A stretch of DNA of 64,000 nucleotides, from contig NZ_AUXT01000150.1 in NCBI RefSeq assembly GCF_001625595.1, positions 62,001-126,000 of the forward strand, given 5' to 3'. The position numbers were made by a program, and so were the translations under genes. The notes below the pieces were generated by a model. That model worked only from the letters and a program-made list of their open reading frames with translations. It had not been told where the DNA came from and made no database searches. Source of the DNA: Pseudoalteromonas luteoviolacea NCIMB 1942 (lineage in GTDB: Bacteria > Pseudomonadota > Gammaproteobacteria > Enterobacterales > Alteromonadaceae). Positions 56,732-64,000 of this stretch are shown here, in pieces (the stretch's first letter is position 1; each line of letters starts with the position of its first letter).

Positions 56732-57217
56732 ATGAAAATTGCCCAAAATACTGTGGTCAAAATGCATTACTCTGTTCTGGATGACGACCAAAACAGCATT
56801 GATAACACGTTCGATGAAGAACCGCTTGAGTTTATCATTGGAACGGGCTTTCTTATTAAAGGCTTAGAGGACGCACTTATCGATAAGCAAGCTGGCGATC
56901 AGGTCAGTGTTACTGTCGAACCAGAGCAAGGCTACGGCATAAGAAATGACAATCTTACCCAAGCGGTTCCAAAAAGTATGTTTGAAGGTATCGAAGTCGA
57001 AGTTGGTATGCAATTTCGTGCTACAACAGATGAGGGTGAACAGGCTGTTATCGTAATTGGTGTGGAAGAAGACGAAGTAATCGTAGATGGTAACCACCCT
57101 CTTGCAGGCATCACGTTACACTTTGACGTTGAAATTATAGGTGTTCGTACAGCCACTGATGAAGAGCTAGCACACGGCCATGTGCATAGTGCAGATGGAT
57201 GCGGTCACGACCACTAA
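56732..57217 (+). CDS. slyD: FKBP-type peptidyl-prolyl isomerase, SlyD-like
   Basis: The 161-residue protein is a cytoplasmic prolyl isomerase and chaperone. It has the FKBP core (VVKMHYSVLDDDQNSIDNTF, then EFIIGTGFLIKGLEDALIDK), the insert-in-flap region (VEVGMQFRATTDEGEQAVIV), and the C-terminal HGHVHSADGCGHDH, a short His/Cys metal-binding tail as in SlyD. It is shorter than E. coli SlyD (196). A role in nickel handling is possible. It is cotranscribed with ygfZ. Confidence 0.9.
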   Translation: MKIAQNTVVKMHYSVLDDDQNSIDNTFDEEPLEFIIGTGFLIKGLEDALIDKQAGDQVSVTVEPEQGYGIRNDNLTQAVPKSMFEGIEVEVGMQFRATTDEGEQAVIVIGVEEDEVIVDGNHPLAGITLHFDVEIIGVRTATDEELAHGHVHSADGCGHDH

Positions 57218-57243
57218 AAAAAGCGCCTATAGGGCGCTTTTTT
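57216..57243. terminator. Bidirectional intrinsic terminator after the SlyD-like gene
   Basis: AAGCGCC (57221-57227) pairs with GGGCGCTT around TATA, with A-run on the left and TTTTTT on the right, between convergent genes. The right side overlaps the end of the next minus-strand gene. Confidence 0.9.
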
Positions 57244-57703
57244 CTTCTTTAACTTCTTCTACTTCACTTTCTTCTTTTACATTATCTTTCAGGGCTTCTA
57301 ACAGCCCCTGTTGATCTGCGGTGCCTAATCGATACTTAGTGCCATCTAGCATACTAACTTCAATTGCTTTGAAACCAGATACGCTGTACACCCAACCGTC
57401 ATGCGAAATACGCATGCCAATCCCATGACGAAACGAGTTGGTTACCGATTTAACTTCATCAATGTCATCAAAGCACAATGTTTTCTTGGCAATTCCAGGT
57501 CCAAACCACCAGCGTAATTGCTTACTCTTTGGATCTACTTCAATTGTTAAACCATAAAAGAAAAAAGCAACCAGCACCAAAATAATGCCAAAAGCCAAGA
57601 CGCCGAGGTTATGGCCCAGTAGCACGGCCCCCATTACTACAAATGTGCTCAACCAAGCTAAGATTCCCCAGATCGCCCAAGCGAGTTGTGTCTTTTGATA
57701 CAT
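57227..57703 (-). CDS. Membrane protein of unknown function with PH-like tail
   Basis: The 158-residue protein has two N-terminal membrane segments (AWAIWGILAWLSTFVVMGAV and VLAFGIILVLVAFFFYGLTI) followed by a beta-rich cytoplasmic part with LRWWFGPGIAKKTLCFDDID and GIGMRISHDGWVYSV, the pattern of bacterial PH-like domains. The last 15 residues are almost all Glu, Lys and Val. I do not recognise a named family. It follows the DUF481 gene by six bases and is probably cotranscribed. Confidence 0.72.
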   Translation of the reverse strand: MYQKTQLAWAIWGILAWLSTFVVMGAVLLGHNLGVLAFGIILVLVAFFFYGLTIEVDPKSKQLRWWFGPGIAKKTLCFDDIDEVKSVTNSFRHGIGMRISHDGWVYSVSGFKAIEVSMLDGTKYRLGTADQQGLLEALKDNVKEESEVEEVKEEKSAL

Positions 57704-57709
57704 ATTGCC

Positions 57710-58537
57710 TCAATCAAAACTGTATACGAACGTCACACCTAATTCGGTGTCTACTTTGCGTTTATCTTCTTCAGGCTTAGAATTATACCGATAAGTATAA
57801 GAAACCTTAAGTGACAAACCTTCAATAACTTGGCTAATCAGCGATGTTTCTGCAAAGCCGCGTCCACCTAAACCTGAAACCGATTGCACATAGCTAAAGT
57901 CCTGGTTAAATCGCGTACGCTTTGAGATATTACGTTCCCACTGAAGTGATAGCCTTAGAAGCTCACCACGCTCTACACGCTTTTGCCCAAACTCAAGCTC
58001 TGTGTCATTGTCAACTCGATACATTGATATACCCGGTCCAATTGTGAAATCAACCGTATTCTTTCTGCCTTCGAACAACCTATTGCCATAACCAAGCGCG
58101 AAAGTCGTTGTATATTCTCGACCATTAAACTCATCAACTTCGTAATCCCCGTAAAGAAAAAATGACTCGTTATCAACGCCAAATTTGTAGCTGGTCTGAG
58201 CTGAAAGGAAATAACGAGACGCGGTTTCATCATCAACGCCTGTCTCGGTATTTTCTTCATTGGCATAATGGCCATCGAGCTTGAACTGATTTCGCCAATG
58301 TTGAAAGTCTTGATAAAGATTACTTTGCAGCTTAAAAGATGAGTTTTTGGTATTACCACTATTTGCTATAAACCCGAACTCTATATCTCCATATAAGAAT
58401 TCACCTTTGTGCAATTCATGGATCTCTTCTTCTGATAGCTCCCCGTATTTATGGAAATCTTCAAATGGGTCTACAGCATATACTTTTGTACAAACTACCA
58501 ACAGTGGTGCATACAAAAGCAACTTCATATTTTTCAC
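57710..58537 (-). CDS. DUF481 (YdiY-family) outer membrane protein
   Basis: The 275-residue precursor has a signal peptide (MKLLLYAPLLVVCTKVYA), an acidic helical stretch (YGELSEEEIHELHKGEF), then about ten predicted barrel strands starting GDIEFGFIANSGNTKNSSF, which is the DUF481 signature. It ends TELGVTFVYSFD. It is likely a small outer-membrane barrel of unknown function. The start is GTG at 58535-58537 by spacing from GAGAAG, or ATG three codons later. It sits between the PH-like gene and the DUF440 gene. Confidence 0.85.
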   Translation of the reverse strand: MKNMKLLLYAPLLVVCTKVYAVDPFEDFHKYGELSEEEIHELHKGEFLYGDIEFGFIANSGNTKNSSFKLQSNLYQDFQHWRNQFKLDGHYANEENTETGVDDETASRYFLSAQTSYKFGVDNESFFLYGDYEVDEFNGREYTTTFALGYGNRLFEGRKNTVDFTIGPGISMYRVDNDTELEFGQKRVERGELLRLSLQWERNISKRTRFNQDFSYVQSVSGLGGRGFAETSLISQVIEGLSLKVSYTYRYNSKPEEDKRKVDTELGVTFVYSFD

Positions 58538-58552
58538 TAAACAAACTTCTCT

Positions 58553-58873
58553 TTACTGTTGCTTCCAAACCACATGGCAAAATGGTGCATCTAGGTCACG
58601 GCTAATGAGTACTTTTGCGAATACATCATCACAGTCTTCAAACTCAATACCAATAATCACTTGAACGAAGTGCTCACGTTCTGCTTCTTGCTCAAAAGCA
58701 ACAATCGCCTCCCAGCTATCATCGATATCGCTTTCTTCGATAAAGCCAAATTCTTCGCGATATTCATTAAACAGATCAATCTCTTCTTGGGAAAGGTTGT
58801 CTGGTGCTAATTCCAAAAAAATATCGTATGCCTGATGGGTCACTTCTTCAATACTACCTAGTCTCGCTGACAT
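58553..58873 (-). CDS. yciU: DUF440 / HI1450-family acidic protein (putative dsDNA mimic)
   Basis: The 106-residue protein from ATG 58871-58873 (GGAG eight bases upstream) is strongly acidic. It matches E. coli YciU and H. influenzae HI1450: VTHQAYDIFLELAPDNLSQE, WEAIVAFEQEAEREHFVQVI, IGIEFEDCDDVFAKVLISRD and the C-terminal CHVVWK. HI1450 was proposed to mimic double-stranded DNA and to bind HU, but this is not firmly established. It reads into the DUF481 gene 15 bases later. Confidence 0.88.
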   Translation of the reverse strand: MSARLGSIEEVTHQAYDIFLELAPDNLSQEEIDLFNEYREEFGFIEESDIDDSWEAIVAFEQEAEREHFVQVIIGIEFEDCDDVFAKVLISRDLDAPFCHVVWKQQ

Positions 58874-59124
58874 GCACGCAACTCCAAAAATTTTCATTAT
58901 CTTAATCATATCAAAACCACAATTTCATTTTCTACAAGTATTAGGTGTATTGAATAAATTTAACGCCAGAGTGCAGATTTCAGCGCAAAGAATGCTAAGC
59001 TGAACACAAGCTAAACAGATAATAACAATGAATATCTGCTTGAATACCCTTTACCTCCAATGCAATACTGAGTAAAAACTCTACCTAAACAATATAGAAG
59101 AACAACAAAGTTACAGGATTGGTT

Positions 59125-59922
59125 ATGATAAACATTGACGTATACCACCACATTGCAAATGTGAGGCTATCGCGCCCCAACAAACAAAATGCTTTAACAC
59201 TCAATATGTTCCAATCACTGGATAACATTATTAGAGAAATTAGAAAGAACCGCCAGATACGTGCTGTAATTTTGCATGGGGACGGTCAACATTTCTGTGC
59301 TGGGTTAGATGTTCAAAACGTAATGCAACACCCTATGCAAATCATAAAGTTACTGTTCAAGCTATTTCCTGGAAACCAAAACCTCGTGCAACGTGTTGTG
59401 CTTGGCTGGCGTACATTACCTGTGCCAGTTTACGCTGCAATACAAGGTAACTGCCTTGGCGGTGGTTTGCATATAGCGTTAGGCGCAGACTTTAGAATTG
59501 CAACACCCGATGCCCAGTTCGCCATTATGGAATCTCGCTGGGGACTTTGCCCTGATATGGGAACCAGTGTGATTTTACCTAGCTATTTGAGAAAAGATCA
59601 TGGCCTTAAACTGGCCTTTGAAGCTCAGCGTGTCGACGCGCTTACGGCCAAAGAAATGGGGCTAATTACCGCCATTGATGACAACCCCAAAGAGCATATA
59701 ACGAAGCATATTACATCGCTCAACCATCATTCGCCAGACGCACTGGCAGCTATCAAATTGCTATACAACCAAACATATCAATCCCCATCAAGAGCATTGC
59801 TTTGGAAAGAGACTTGGTATCAAATAAAATTGCTCGCTTCAAAAAATACGCGTATTGCGATGAAGAATGGAGTAAAAGGCAGTGAGTTCAGTGCCTACAA
59901 TCAACGAGGAAGATGGAAGTAA
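59125..59922 (+). CDS. Crotonase (enoyl-CoA hydratase/isomerase) family protein
   Basis: This 265-residue cytoplasmic protein has the crotonase fold. It begins IANVRLSRPNKQNALTLNMF, has oxyanion-hole parts AVILHGDGQHFCAGLDVQNV and GNCLGGGLHIALGADFRIAT, then FAIMESRWGLCPDMGTSVIL. The Glu in FAIMESRWGL sits near one catalytic position, while the second usual catalytic Glu is not clear, so the exact reaction is uncertain. I chose ATG 59125-59127 (AGGA six bases before) over TTG 59119. It precedes the LrgAB-like pair on the same strand with 19 bases between. Confidence 0.85.
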   Translation: MINIDVYHHIANVRLSRPNKQNALTLNMFQSLDNIIREIRKNRQIRAVILHGDGQHFCAGLDVQNVMQHPMQIIKLLFKLFPGNQNLVQRVVLGWRTLPVPVYAAIQGNCLGGGLHIALGADFRIATPDAQFAIMESRWGLCPDMGTSVILPSYLRKDHGLKLAFEAQRVDALTAKEMGLITAIDDNPKEHITKHITSLNHHSPDALAAIKLLYNQTYQSPSRALLWKETWYQIKLLASKNTRIAMKNGVKGSEFSAYNQRGRWK

Positions 59923-59941
59923 TTTGAATGGGGATAATTGA

Positions 59942-60322
59942 GTGACCCAAAACGTAAAAGCATTTTTAACGCATTTTACCCAATTTATTTTTGGCGTTTT
60001 AGTGGTAATTATATGTCTTTGCTCTGCTAGAATGATTGTAGCAATAAGTGCATTACCCATACCTGCTCCATTACTAGGTATGCTGATGTTTTTTACGCTC
60101 CTACAAAGTCGGATTATTCACGTAGATTGGATCAAGTCTGCAAGCCAACTACTCATAGCCTATCTCGCATTTTTCTTTATTCCTGTTGGGGTCGGTGTGA
60201 TTAACTACCTCAACTTGATTGCAGGCAACGTCTTACTCATCTCGATACTCTTAGTTTGCCTGCCCACTGCTGCTATTGTCGCTGTTGGTAAATTTGCCAG
60301 TAAAGGGCGATATCGTGATTAG
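59942..60322 (+). CDS. LrgA/CidA family holin-like membrane protein
   Basis: This 126-residue protein starts at GTG and has four hydrophobic segments (FIFGVLVVIICLCSARMIV, PLLGMLMFFTLLQS, LLIAYLAFFFIPVGVGVINY, LISILLVCLPTAAIVAVG). SALPIPAPLLGMLMF is the LrgA/CidA (UPF0299) signature. The family is proposed to act like phage holins or to export small metabolites such as pyruvate. It overlaps the LrgB-like gene. Confidence 0.88.
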   Translation: MTQNVKAFLTHFTQFIFGVLVVIICLCSARMIVAISALPIPAPLLGMLMFFTLLQSRIIHVDWIKSASQLLIAYLAFFFIPVGVGVINYLNLIAGNVLLISILLVCLPTAAIVAVGKFASKGRYRD

Positions 60323-61004
60323 CCTTATTGTATGCCTTGCAACACTTAGCCTGTTCATAGTTATTCGTAACTTACACAATAAGAAACCATTTGCTCTATT
60401 CAACCCAGTGTTACTCAGTATTTTACTCATTGCAGCCCTACTGCTGATAAGCGGCGTAAATTACTACGATTATTACCTTGCCAGTATGCCTATTAATATG
60501 CTGCTTGAACCAGCGATCGTGGCACTCGCTTACCCTTTGTACACACAGTACAACGCTATTCGCCCGATTTTATGGCTACTCATTGCCTGTGCGTTTATTG
60601 GTATCACCCTTTCGACAAGTCTTGCGTATATGCTTTGCACACTATTTGGCATTGAACCTAGTCTAACCGCATCAATGATGGCTCTTTCAGTCACAACGCC
60701 CGTAGCACTCCTTATTACCGACATGATCGGCGGTATTCCAAGTATTGCCGCTGCGATGGTTATTTTAATTGGTATATTTGGTAGTGTCTTCGGATTAGGT
60801 TTGCTGCAGGCATGCAATATTAAGCAACCCCAGGCAAAAGGCATTGCACTAGGTGTAAGCTGCCACGCAATTGGGACAGCAACCGCCATGGAGTATCACC
60901 CACAAGCAGGTGCTTTTGCTTCCGCAGCAATGATTATTAGCGCAATTATAAGTGCATTTTGGGTGCCTATATTGTTTACTATACTCAGTAGCTTAAGCAG
61001 ATAA
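60315..61004 (+). CDS. LrgB/CidB family membrane protein
   Basis: This 229-residue membrane protein starts at GTG 60315-60317, which overlaps the end of lrgA by eight bases and has AAAGGGCG upstream; a longer TTG frame from 60276 lacks family residues. It has about six segments and the LrgB signatures LLEPAIVALAYPLYTQY, SVTTPVALLITDMIGGIPSI and GVSCHAIGTATAMEYHPQAGAFA. It works with LrgA, proposed in control of murein hydrolases or metabolite export. Confidence 0.9.
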   Translation: MISLIVCLATLSLFIVIRNLHNKKPFALFNPVLLSILLIAALLLISGVNYYDYYLASMPINMLLEPAIVALAYPLYTQYNAIRPILWLLIACAFIGITLSTSLAYMLCTLFGIEPSLTASMMALSVTTPVALLITDMIGGIPSIAAAMVILIGIFGSVFGLGLLQACNIKQPQAKGIALGVSCHAIGTATAMEYHPQAGAFASAAMIISAIISAFWVPILFTILSSLSR

Positions 61005-61036
61005 GAAAACACTCACAGCATTACAAGGAGTCAAAC

Positions 61037-61876
61037 TTGATCGAGCAAGAAATCGCCCAATTTGAAAAGTACTACGACCTCATTCGAGATTACTTACTTG
61101 ACTACAGTATGCAATTACTGGGCGCTATAGTCATTCTCATCATAGGACTGTGGCTTTCCAAGAAGCTCGCAGACACCATACGCCGATTAATGCTTAAGCA
61201 TAACATAGACGTCACACTGACAAACTTCGTTGCTAACGTTGTTAAGGTGTTGGTTGTTGGTATGTTCATAATCATTGCTTTGGGCAAAGTGGGGATTAGC
61301 GTCACACCCTTTGTTGCAGCGATTGGTGCAGCTTCTTTAGGCGCAGGTTTGGCTGTACAGGGAATGCTATCCAACTATGGCGCGGGTCTTGCGCTCATTG
61401 CCACTAGACCATTCGTGGTTGGAGACACAATCAGTGTTAAAAATGTAAGTGGTCAAGTAAAGTCGATAGAGCTTGGCTACACTATTTTAGTTAACGAGCA
61501 AAAAGTTGAAATCACGGTACCTAACAAGCATATCATTGGAGAGGTGCTACATAACTCATTCAACTTCTCGCATATTGAAAGCGAAATTGGCATCGCGTAT
61601 AACGCACCCGCTGATAAAGCGATTGAAATAATCCGATCGATCTTGCAAAACGAAGAATATGTGGCAAAAGACCCCATTCCTCAAGTGGGTATTGAGTCTT
61701 TTTCTGACAGCGCCATTGTAATTAGCTACCGCTATTGGACTCCCACCACAGAGCTGATTGAGAATAAGCTCAATATTAATATGGCTATATATGCAGGAAT
61801 TAAGAATGCTCAGATTGAAATTCCTTTCCCGCAACGCGTGGTCACTATAAAGTCAGACCAACGAGTGCCAAAATAA
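61037..61876 (+). CDS. mscS: Small-conductance mechanosensitive channel, MscS family
   Basis: MscS opens under membrane tension to release solutes. The 279-residue protein matches E. coli MscS (286) along its length: three membrane segments with pore helix GAASLGAGLAVQGMLSNYGA, then RPFVVGDTISVKNVSGQVKS of the beta domain and a C-terminal alpha/beta cage (PFPQRVV). An RBS (AAGGAG) precedes the ATG, 32 bases after the LrgB-like gene, so it may share the transcript. Confidence 0.93.
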   Translation: MIEQEIAQFEKYYDLIRDYLLDYSMQLLGAIVILIIGLWLSKKLADTIRRLMLKHNIDVTLTNFVANVVKVLVVGMFIIIALGKVGISVTPFVAAIGAASLGAGLAVQGMLSNYGAGLALIATRPFVVGDTISVKNVSGQVKSIELGYTILVNEQKVEITVPNKHIIGEVLHNSFNFSHIESEIGIAYNAPADKAIEIIRSILQNEEYVAKDPIPQVGIESFSDSAIVISYRYWTPTTELIENKLNINMAIYAGIKNAQIEIPFPQRVVTIKSDQRVPK

Positions 61877-61889
61877 TATCTTTCCTATG

Positions 61890-61907
61890 GCCTTGCTCAA
61901 GCAAGGC
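61890..61907 (+). terminator. Hairpin after mscS
   Basis: GCCTTGC (61890-61896) pairs with GCAAGGC (61901-61907) around TCAA. No T-run follows, so it is a weak terminator candidate ahead of the chitinase. Confidence 0.45.
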
Positions 61908-62007
61908 TGTCCCCTTATAACTCAAAAAGCCATTGATTAACCCTTCACATAGCTCTATGCTGGAAACGTTTTGTTCACAAAACATACAACATGTAAGGAG
62001 AAAAACA

Positions 62008-64000
62008 ATGAAAAAGAGTAAATTGAGTTATTTGCTGGGTGGTAGTGCCATGCTCATGTCGAGCATGCATTTATTTGCTGCCGATTGCACCAACCTCGCG
62101 GTATGGCATCAATCTAAAGTATACCGTGCAGGAGACCAAATCCAGCATCAAAGCAATGCCTTCGAAGCACGGTGGTATAGTCAAAATGAACATCCACAGC
62201 AAAATTCTGGCGACTATCGAGTTTGGAAACATCTTGGTGCATGTGGTGGTAACCAAAATCCTGTAGTAACCCTATTAACCCCTACAGAAGGTAGTATTTT
62301 TAGCTCAAATGACAGCGTTGTCTTGTCAGCAAATGCAAACGATGCCGATGGCACTGTGGCACAAGTAGAATTTTTCGTTGATGACGTCTCTGTAGGCTAT
62401 GACAATCAAGCCCCCTACCAAACAAATTGGATAGCGCAAACAGGCCTTCATGTTATTGCCGCCATAGCGACAGACAACCAAGGAGCTGTCAGTACTCAGA
62501 GTACAGTAACAGTTAATGTACAAGACGGTACAGTAAACACACCACCAACGATTTATCTGCTCTCACCTACCAATAACAGTCAATTTACACTTGGCGATAC
62601 CGTCAGGATCCAAGCCACTGCCACAGATGCGGATGGCACTATCACCGGTGCAACTGTTTTTATCAATGATGCACAAGTCGCAGCATTTACAGATGGCACA
62701 ATAGATTATAATTGGTTGAGTGATATCTCGGGTCAAATACAAGTTAAAGTCACAGCTACGGATAACCAAGCAGCCAGTAGTGATGTTACCTCCCAGATTA
62801 AAGTTGCTTCACCAAGCCAAGGAGGATGCGCAGGCCTGAAATTTTATAAAGCTGGTACGACTTATCAAAATGGTGAGCTGATCAGTCATAACAACCGCAA
62901 GTATCAATGTGATGTCAGCGGCTGGTGTAGTTCTAATGCCCAATGGGCATATGAGCCTGGAAATGGCCAACATTGGCAAGATGCTTGGACGGACTTAGGG
63001 ATCTGTGCCATCGCACCAGAGGTAACATTTAATGCGCCGAGTGCCAATAGCACAGTGCTTCAAGGCCAAAGCACAGTCGTTTCGGTCACAGCTACTGATG
63101 CTGACGGTACAATCTCTCAGCTTGATATATTTTCAGATCAGGCTCTACTTGCCAGCTTCAACACCGGTAGTGGTACCACAAATTGGCAACCTACAGCACT
63201 TGGTGCCGTTACATTATCAGCGAGTGCAACTGACAATGAAGGAAACGTCACAACAGGGCAAATCTTTGTAAACGTCACGGATAAGCCTGTCGTTGTTGAC
63301 TTAGTTGAGCCACTATCTGGTACACAGTTTACCGTAGGCAGTACAATCAATTTATCAGCAGATGCGCAGGCCCTTACAGGCTCGATAAGTAATGTTAGTT
63401 TTTACTCAAATGGCACTTTACTTGGAACAGACAACACAGCGCCTTACACTTGGTCATACACAGCAGCAACGATTGGCTCGCAAACCTTAACAGCTGTTGC
63501 CAAAGATAGTACGGGTAACCAAGCTACCAGTGCAGGATCAACAATCAGTGTAATTGATAAGCCAATTGGCAAGACACACAAACTCATTGGGTACTGGCAT
63601 AACTTTGTTAATCCAGCTGGCTGTCCGATTCCACTGGCAGAGATCTCTCCAGCTTGGGACATTATCGATATTGCGTTTGCTGAGAATGACCGCAATTCAA
63701 ACGGTACGGTGCACTTCAAGCCATTTGAAAAAGACATTCACTCAAGCTGCCCACCGATCGATCCTGTGCAATTTAAAGCCGATATGAAAGCGCTACAGGC
63801 GCAAGGAAAAGTGTTCGTACTGAGTCTAGGTGGCGCTGAAGGCACGATTACACTAAATACAGATGCTGATGAAACAAACTTTGTAGCGAGCTTGACAAAC
63901 ATAATTCAAGAGTGGGGGTTTGATGGGTTAGATATTGACCTTGAAAGTGGTTCAAACTTGCTCCATGGCTCGCAAATCCAAGCTCGTTTGCCTCGTGCAA
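62008..64000 (+). CDS. Secreted GH18 chitinase, multidomain (cut by window edge)
   Basis: The frame is open from ATG 62008 (AAGGAG upstream) to the window end, 664 codons. Order: signal peptide (KLSYLLGGSAMLMSSMHLFA); first CBM5/12 chitin-binding domain (about residues 27-77, CTNLAVW then VYRAGDQIQHQ); two Ig-like repeats (about 80-170 and 175-260); second CBM5/12 (about 274-333, GLKFYKAGTTYQNGELISHN); two more Ig-like repeats (about 335-425 and 428-515); then GH18 from about 524 (KLIGYWHNFVNP). The catalytic motif D-x-x-D-x-D-x-E is DGLDIDLE, with Asp639, Asp642, Asp644 and proton donor Glu646. The SLGG sheet motif is at 606-609. It should hydrolyse chitin outside the cell. The C-terminal third of the catalytic domain is beyond the window. 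Confidence 0.93.
   Translation, partial: MKKSKLSYLLGGSAMLMSSMHLFAADCTNLAVWHQSKVYRAGDQIQHQSNAFEARWYSQNEHPQQNSGDYRVWKHLGACGGNQNPVVTLLTPTEGSIFSSNDSVVLSANANDADGTVAQVEFFVDDVSVGYDNQAPYQTNWIAQTGLHVIAAIATDNQGAVSTQSTVTVNVQDGTVNTPPTIYLLSPTNNSQFTLGDTVRIQATATDADGTITGATVFINDAQVAAFTDGTIDYNWLSDISGQIQVKVTATDNQAASSDVTSQIKVASPSQGGCAGLKFYKAGTTYQNGELISHNNRKYQCDVSGWCSSNAQWAYEPGNGQHWQDAWTDLGICAIAPEVTFNAPSANSTVLQGQSTVVSVTATDADGTISQLDIFSDQALLASFNTGSGTTNWQPTALGAVTLSASATDNEGNVTTGQIFVNVTDKPVVVDLVEPLSGTQFTVGSTINLSADAQALTGSISNVSFYSNGTLLGTDNTAPYTWSYTAATIGSQTLTAVAKDSTGNQATSAGSTISVIDKPIGKTHKLIGYWHNFVNPAGCPIPLAEISPAWDIIDIAFAENDRNSNGTVHFKPFEKDIHSSCPPIDPVQFKADMKALQAQGKVFVLSLGGAEGTITLNTDADETNFVASLTNIIQEWGFDGLDIDLESGSNLLHGSQIQARLPRA

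Noticed and set aside
60276..60314. TTG-started extension of the LrgB-like protein
   Set aside because: The extra 13 residues come from the overlapping lrgA frame and do not fit the family; the GTG at 60315 is well placed.
62071..63787. Short frames on both strands inside the chitinase region
   Set aside because: All are shadows of the continuous chitinase frame from 62008, which keeps its domains in frame to the window end.
1..64000. CRISPR array, prophage or defence island
   Set aside because: No regularly spaced repeats, integrase, capsid, restriction or known defence genes were seen in the window.

Overview
The window looks like chromosome of a marine gammaproteobacterium of the order Alteromonadales, most probably Pseudoalteromonas. 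The basis is gene content and order: rlmE-ftsH-folP-glmM-tpiA-secG-tRNA-Leu, rpoE-rseABC-lepA-lepB-rnc-era-recO-pdxJ, nadB/ygfX/sdhE/ygfZ and ilvY/ilvC, together with several TonB-dependent receptors, a modular secreted chitinase and low-GC intergenic DNA. No rRNA, CRISPR array, prophage or intact insertion sequence was seen.

Layout. 1-1.4 kb is accessory: the tail of a TonB-dependent receptor (TBDR), a 63-residue GG-leader peptide that looks like a RiPP precursor, and a decayed remnant resembling an RTX calcium-binding protein. 1.4-7.3 kb holds a glutamate dehydrogenase family gene, helD and a TBDR. 7.5-14.2 kb is the conserved translation, envelope and folate block, ending in a tRNA-Leu(GAG) gene that shares the tpiA-secG transcription direction. 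14.2-24.9 kb is mixed: a serine hydrolase, an orphan lipoprotein, an RstAB-like two-component pair, an NSS transporter, an acetyltransferase, a Spo0M-like protein, a CPA2 antiporter and a membrane desaturase. 24.9-31.4 kb is a minus-strand cluster that reads response regulator, DUF4856 lipoprotein, imelysin-like lipoprotein, TBDR, then desaturase. It looks like an envelope metal or siderophore uptake locus and is the best candidate for an under-described system here.

31.4-44.6 kb holds ilvY/ilvC, a chemoreceptor, a TPR lipoprotein with an M28 peptidase, bamE, an ankyrin membrane protein, a YjiH-type membrane protein, bamC, gcvR and bcp. 44.6-57.2 kb is the sigma-E operon and its conserved downstream genes, with a clear sigma-E-type promoter before rpoE, and the divergent nadB-ygfX-sdhE-ygfZ-slyD region. 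57.2-64 kb holds envelope and membrane genes (DUF481, DUF440, crotonase, LrgAB-like pair, MscS) and the first two thirds of a GH18 chitinase that runs off the window.

Three conserved blocks depart from the order known in Escherichia coli: nothing from metY-rimP-nusA follows tRNA-Leu, dapA is missing between gcvR and bamC, and acpS is missing after pdxJ. All functional calls come from reading the sequence and recalled family knowledge; no database search was run.
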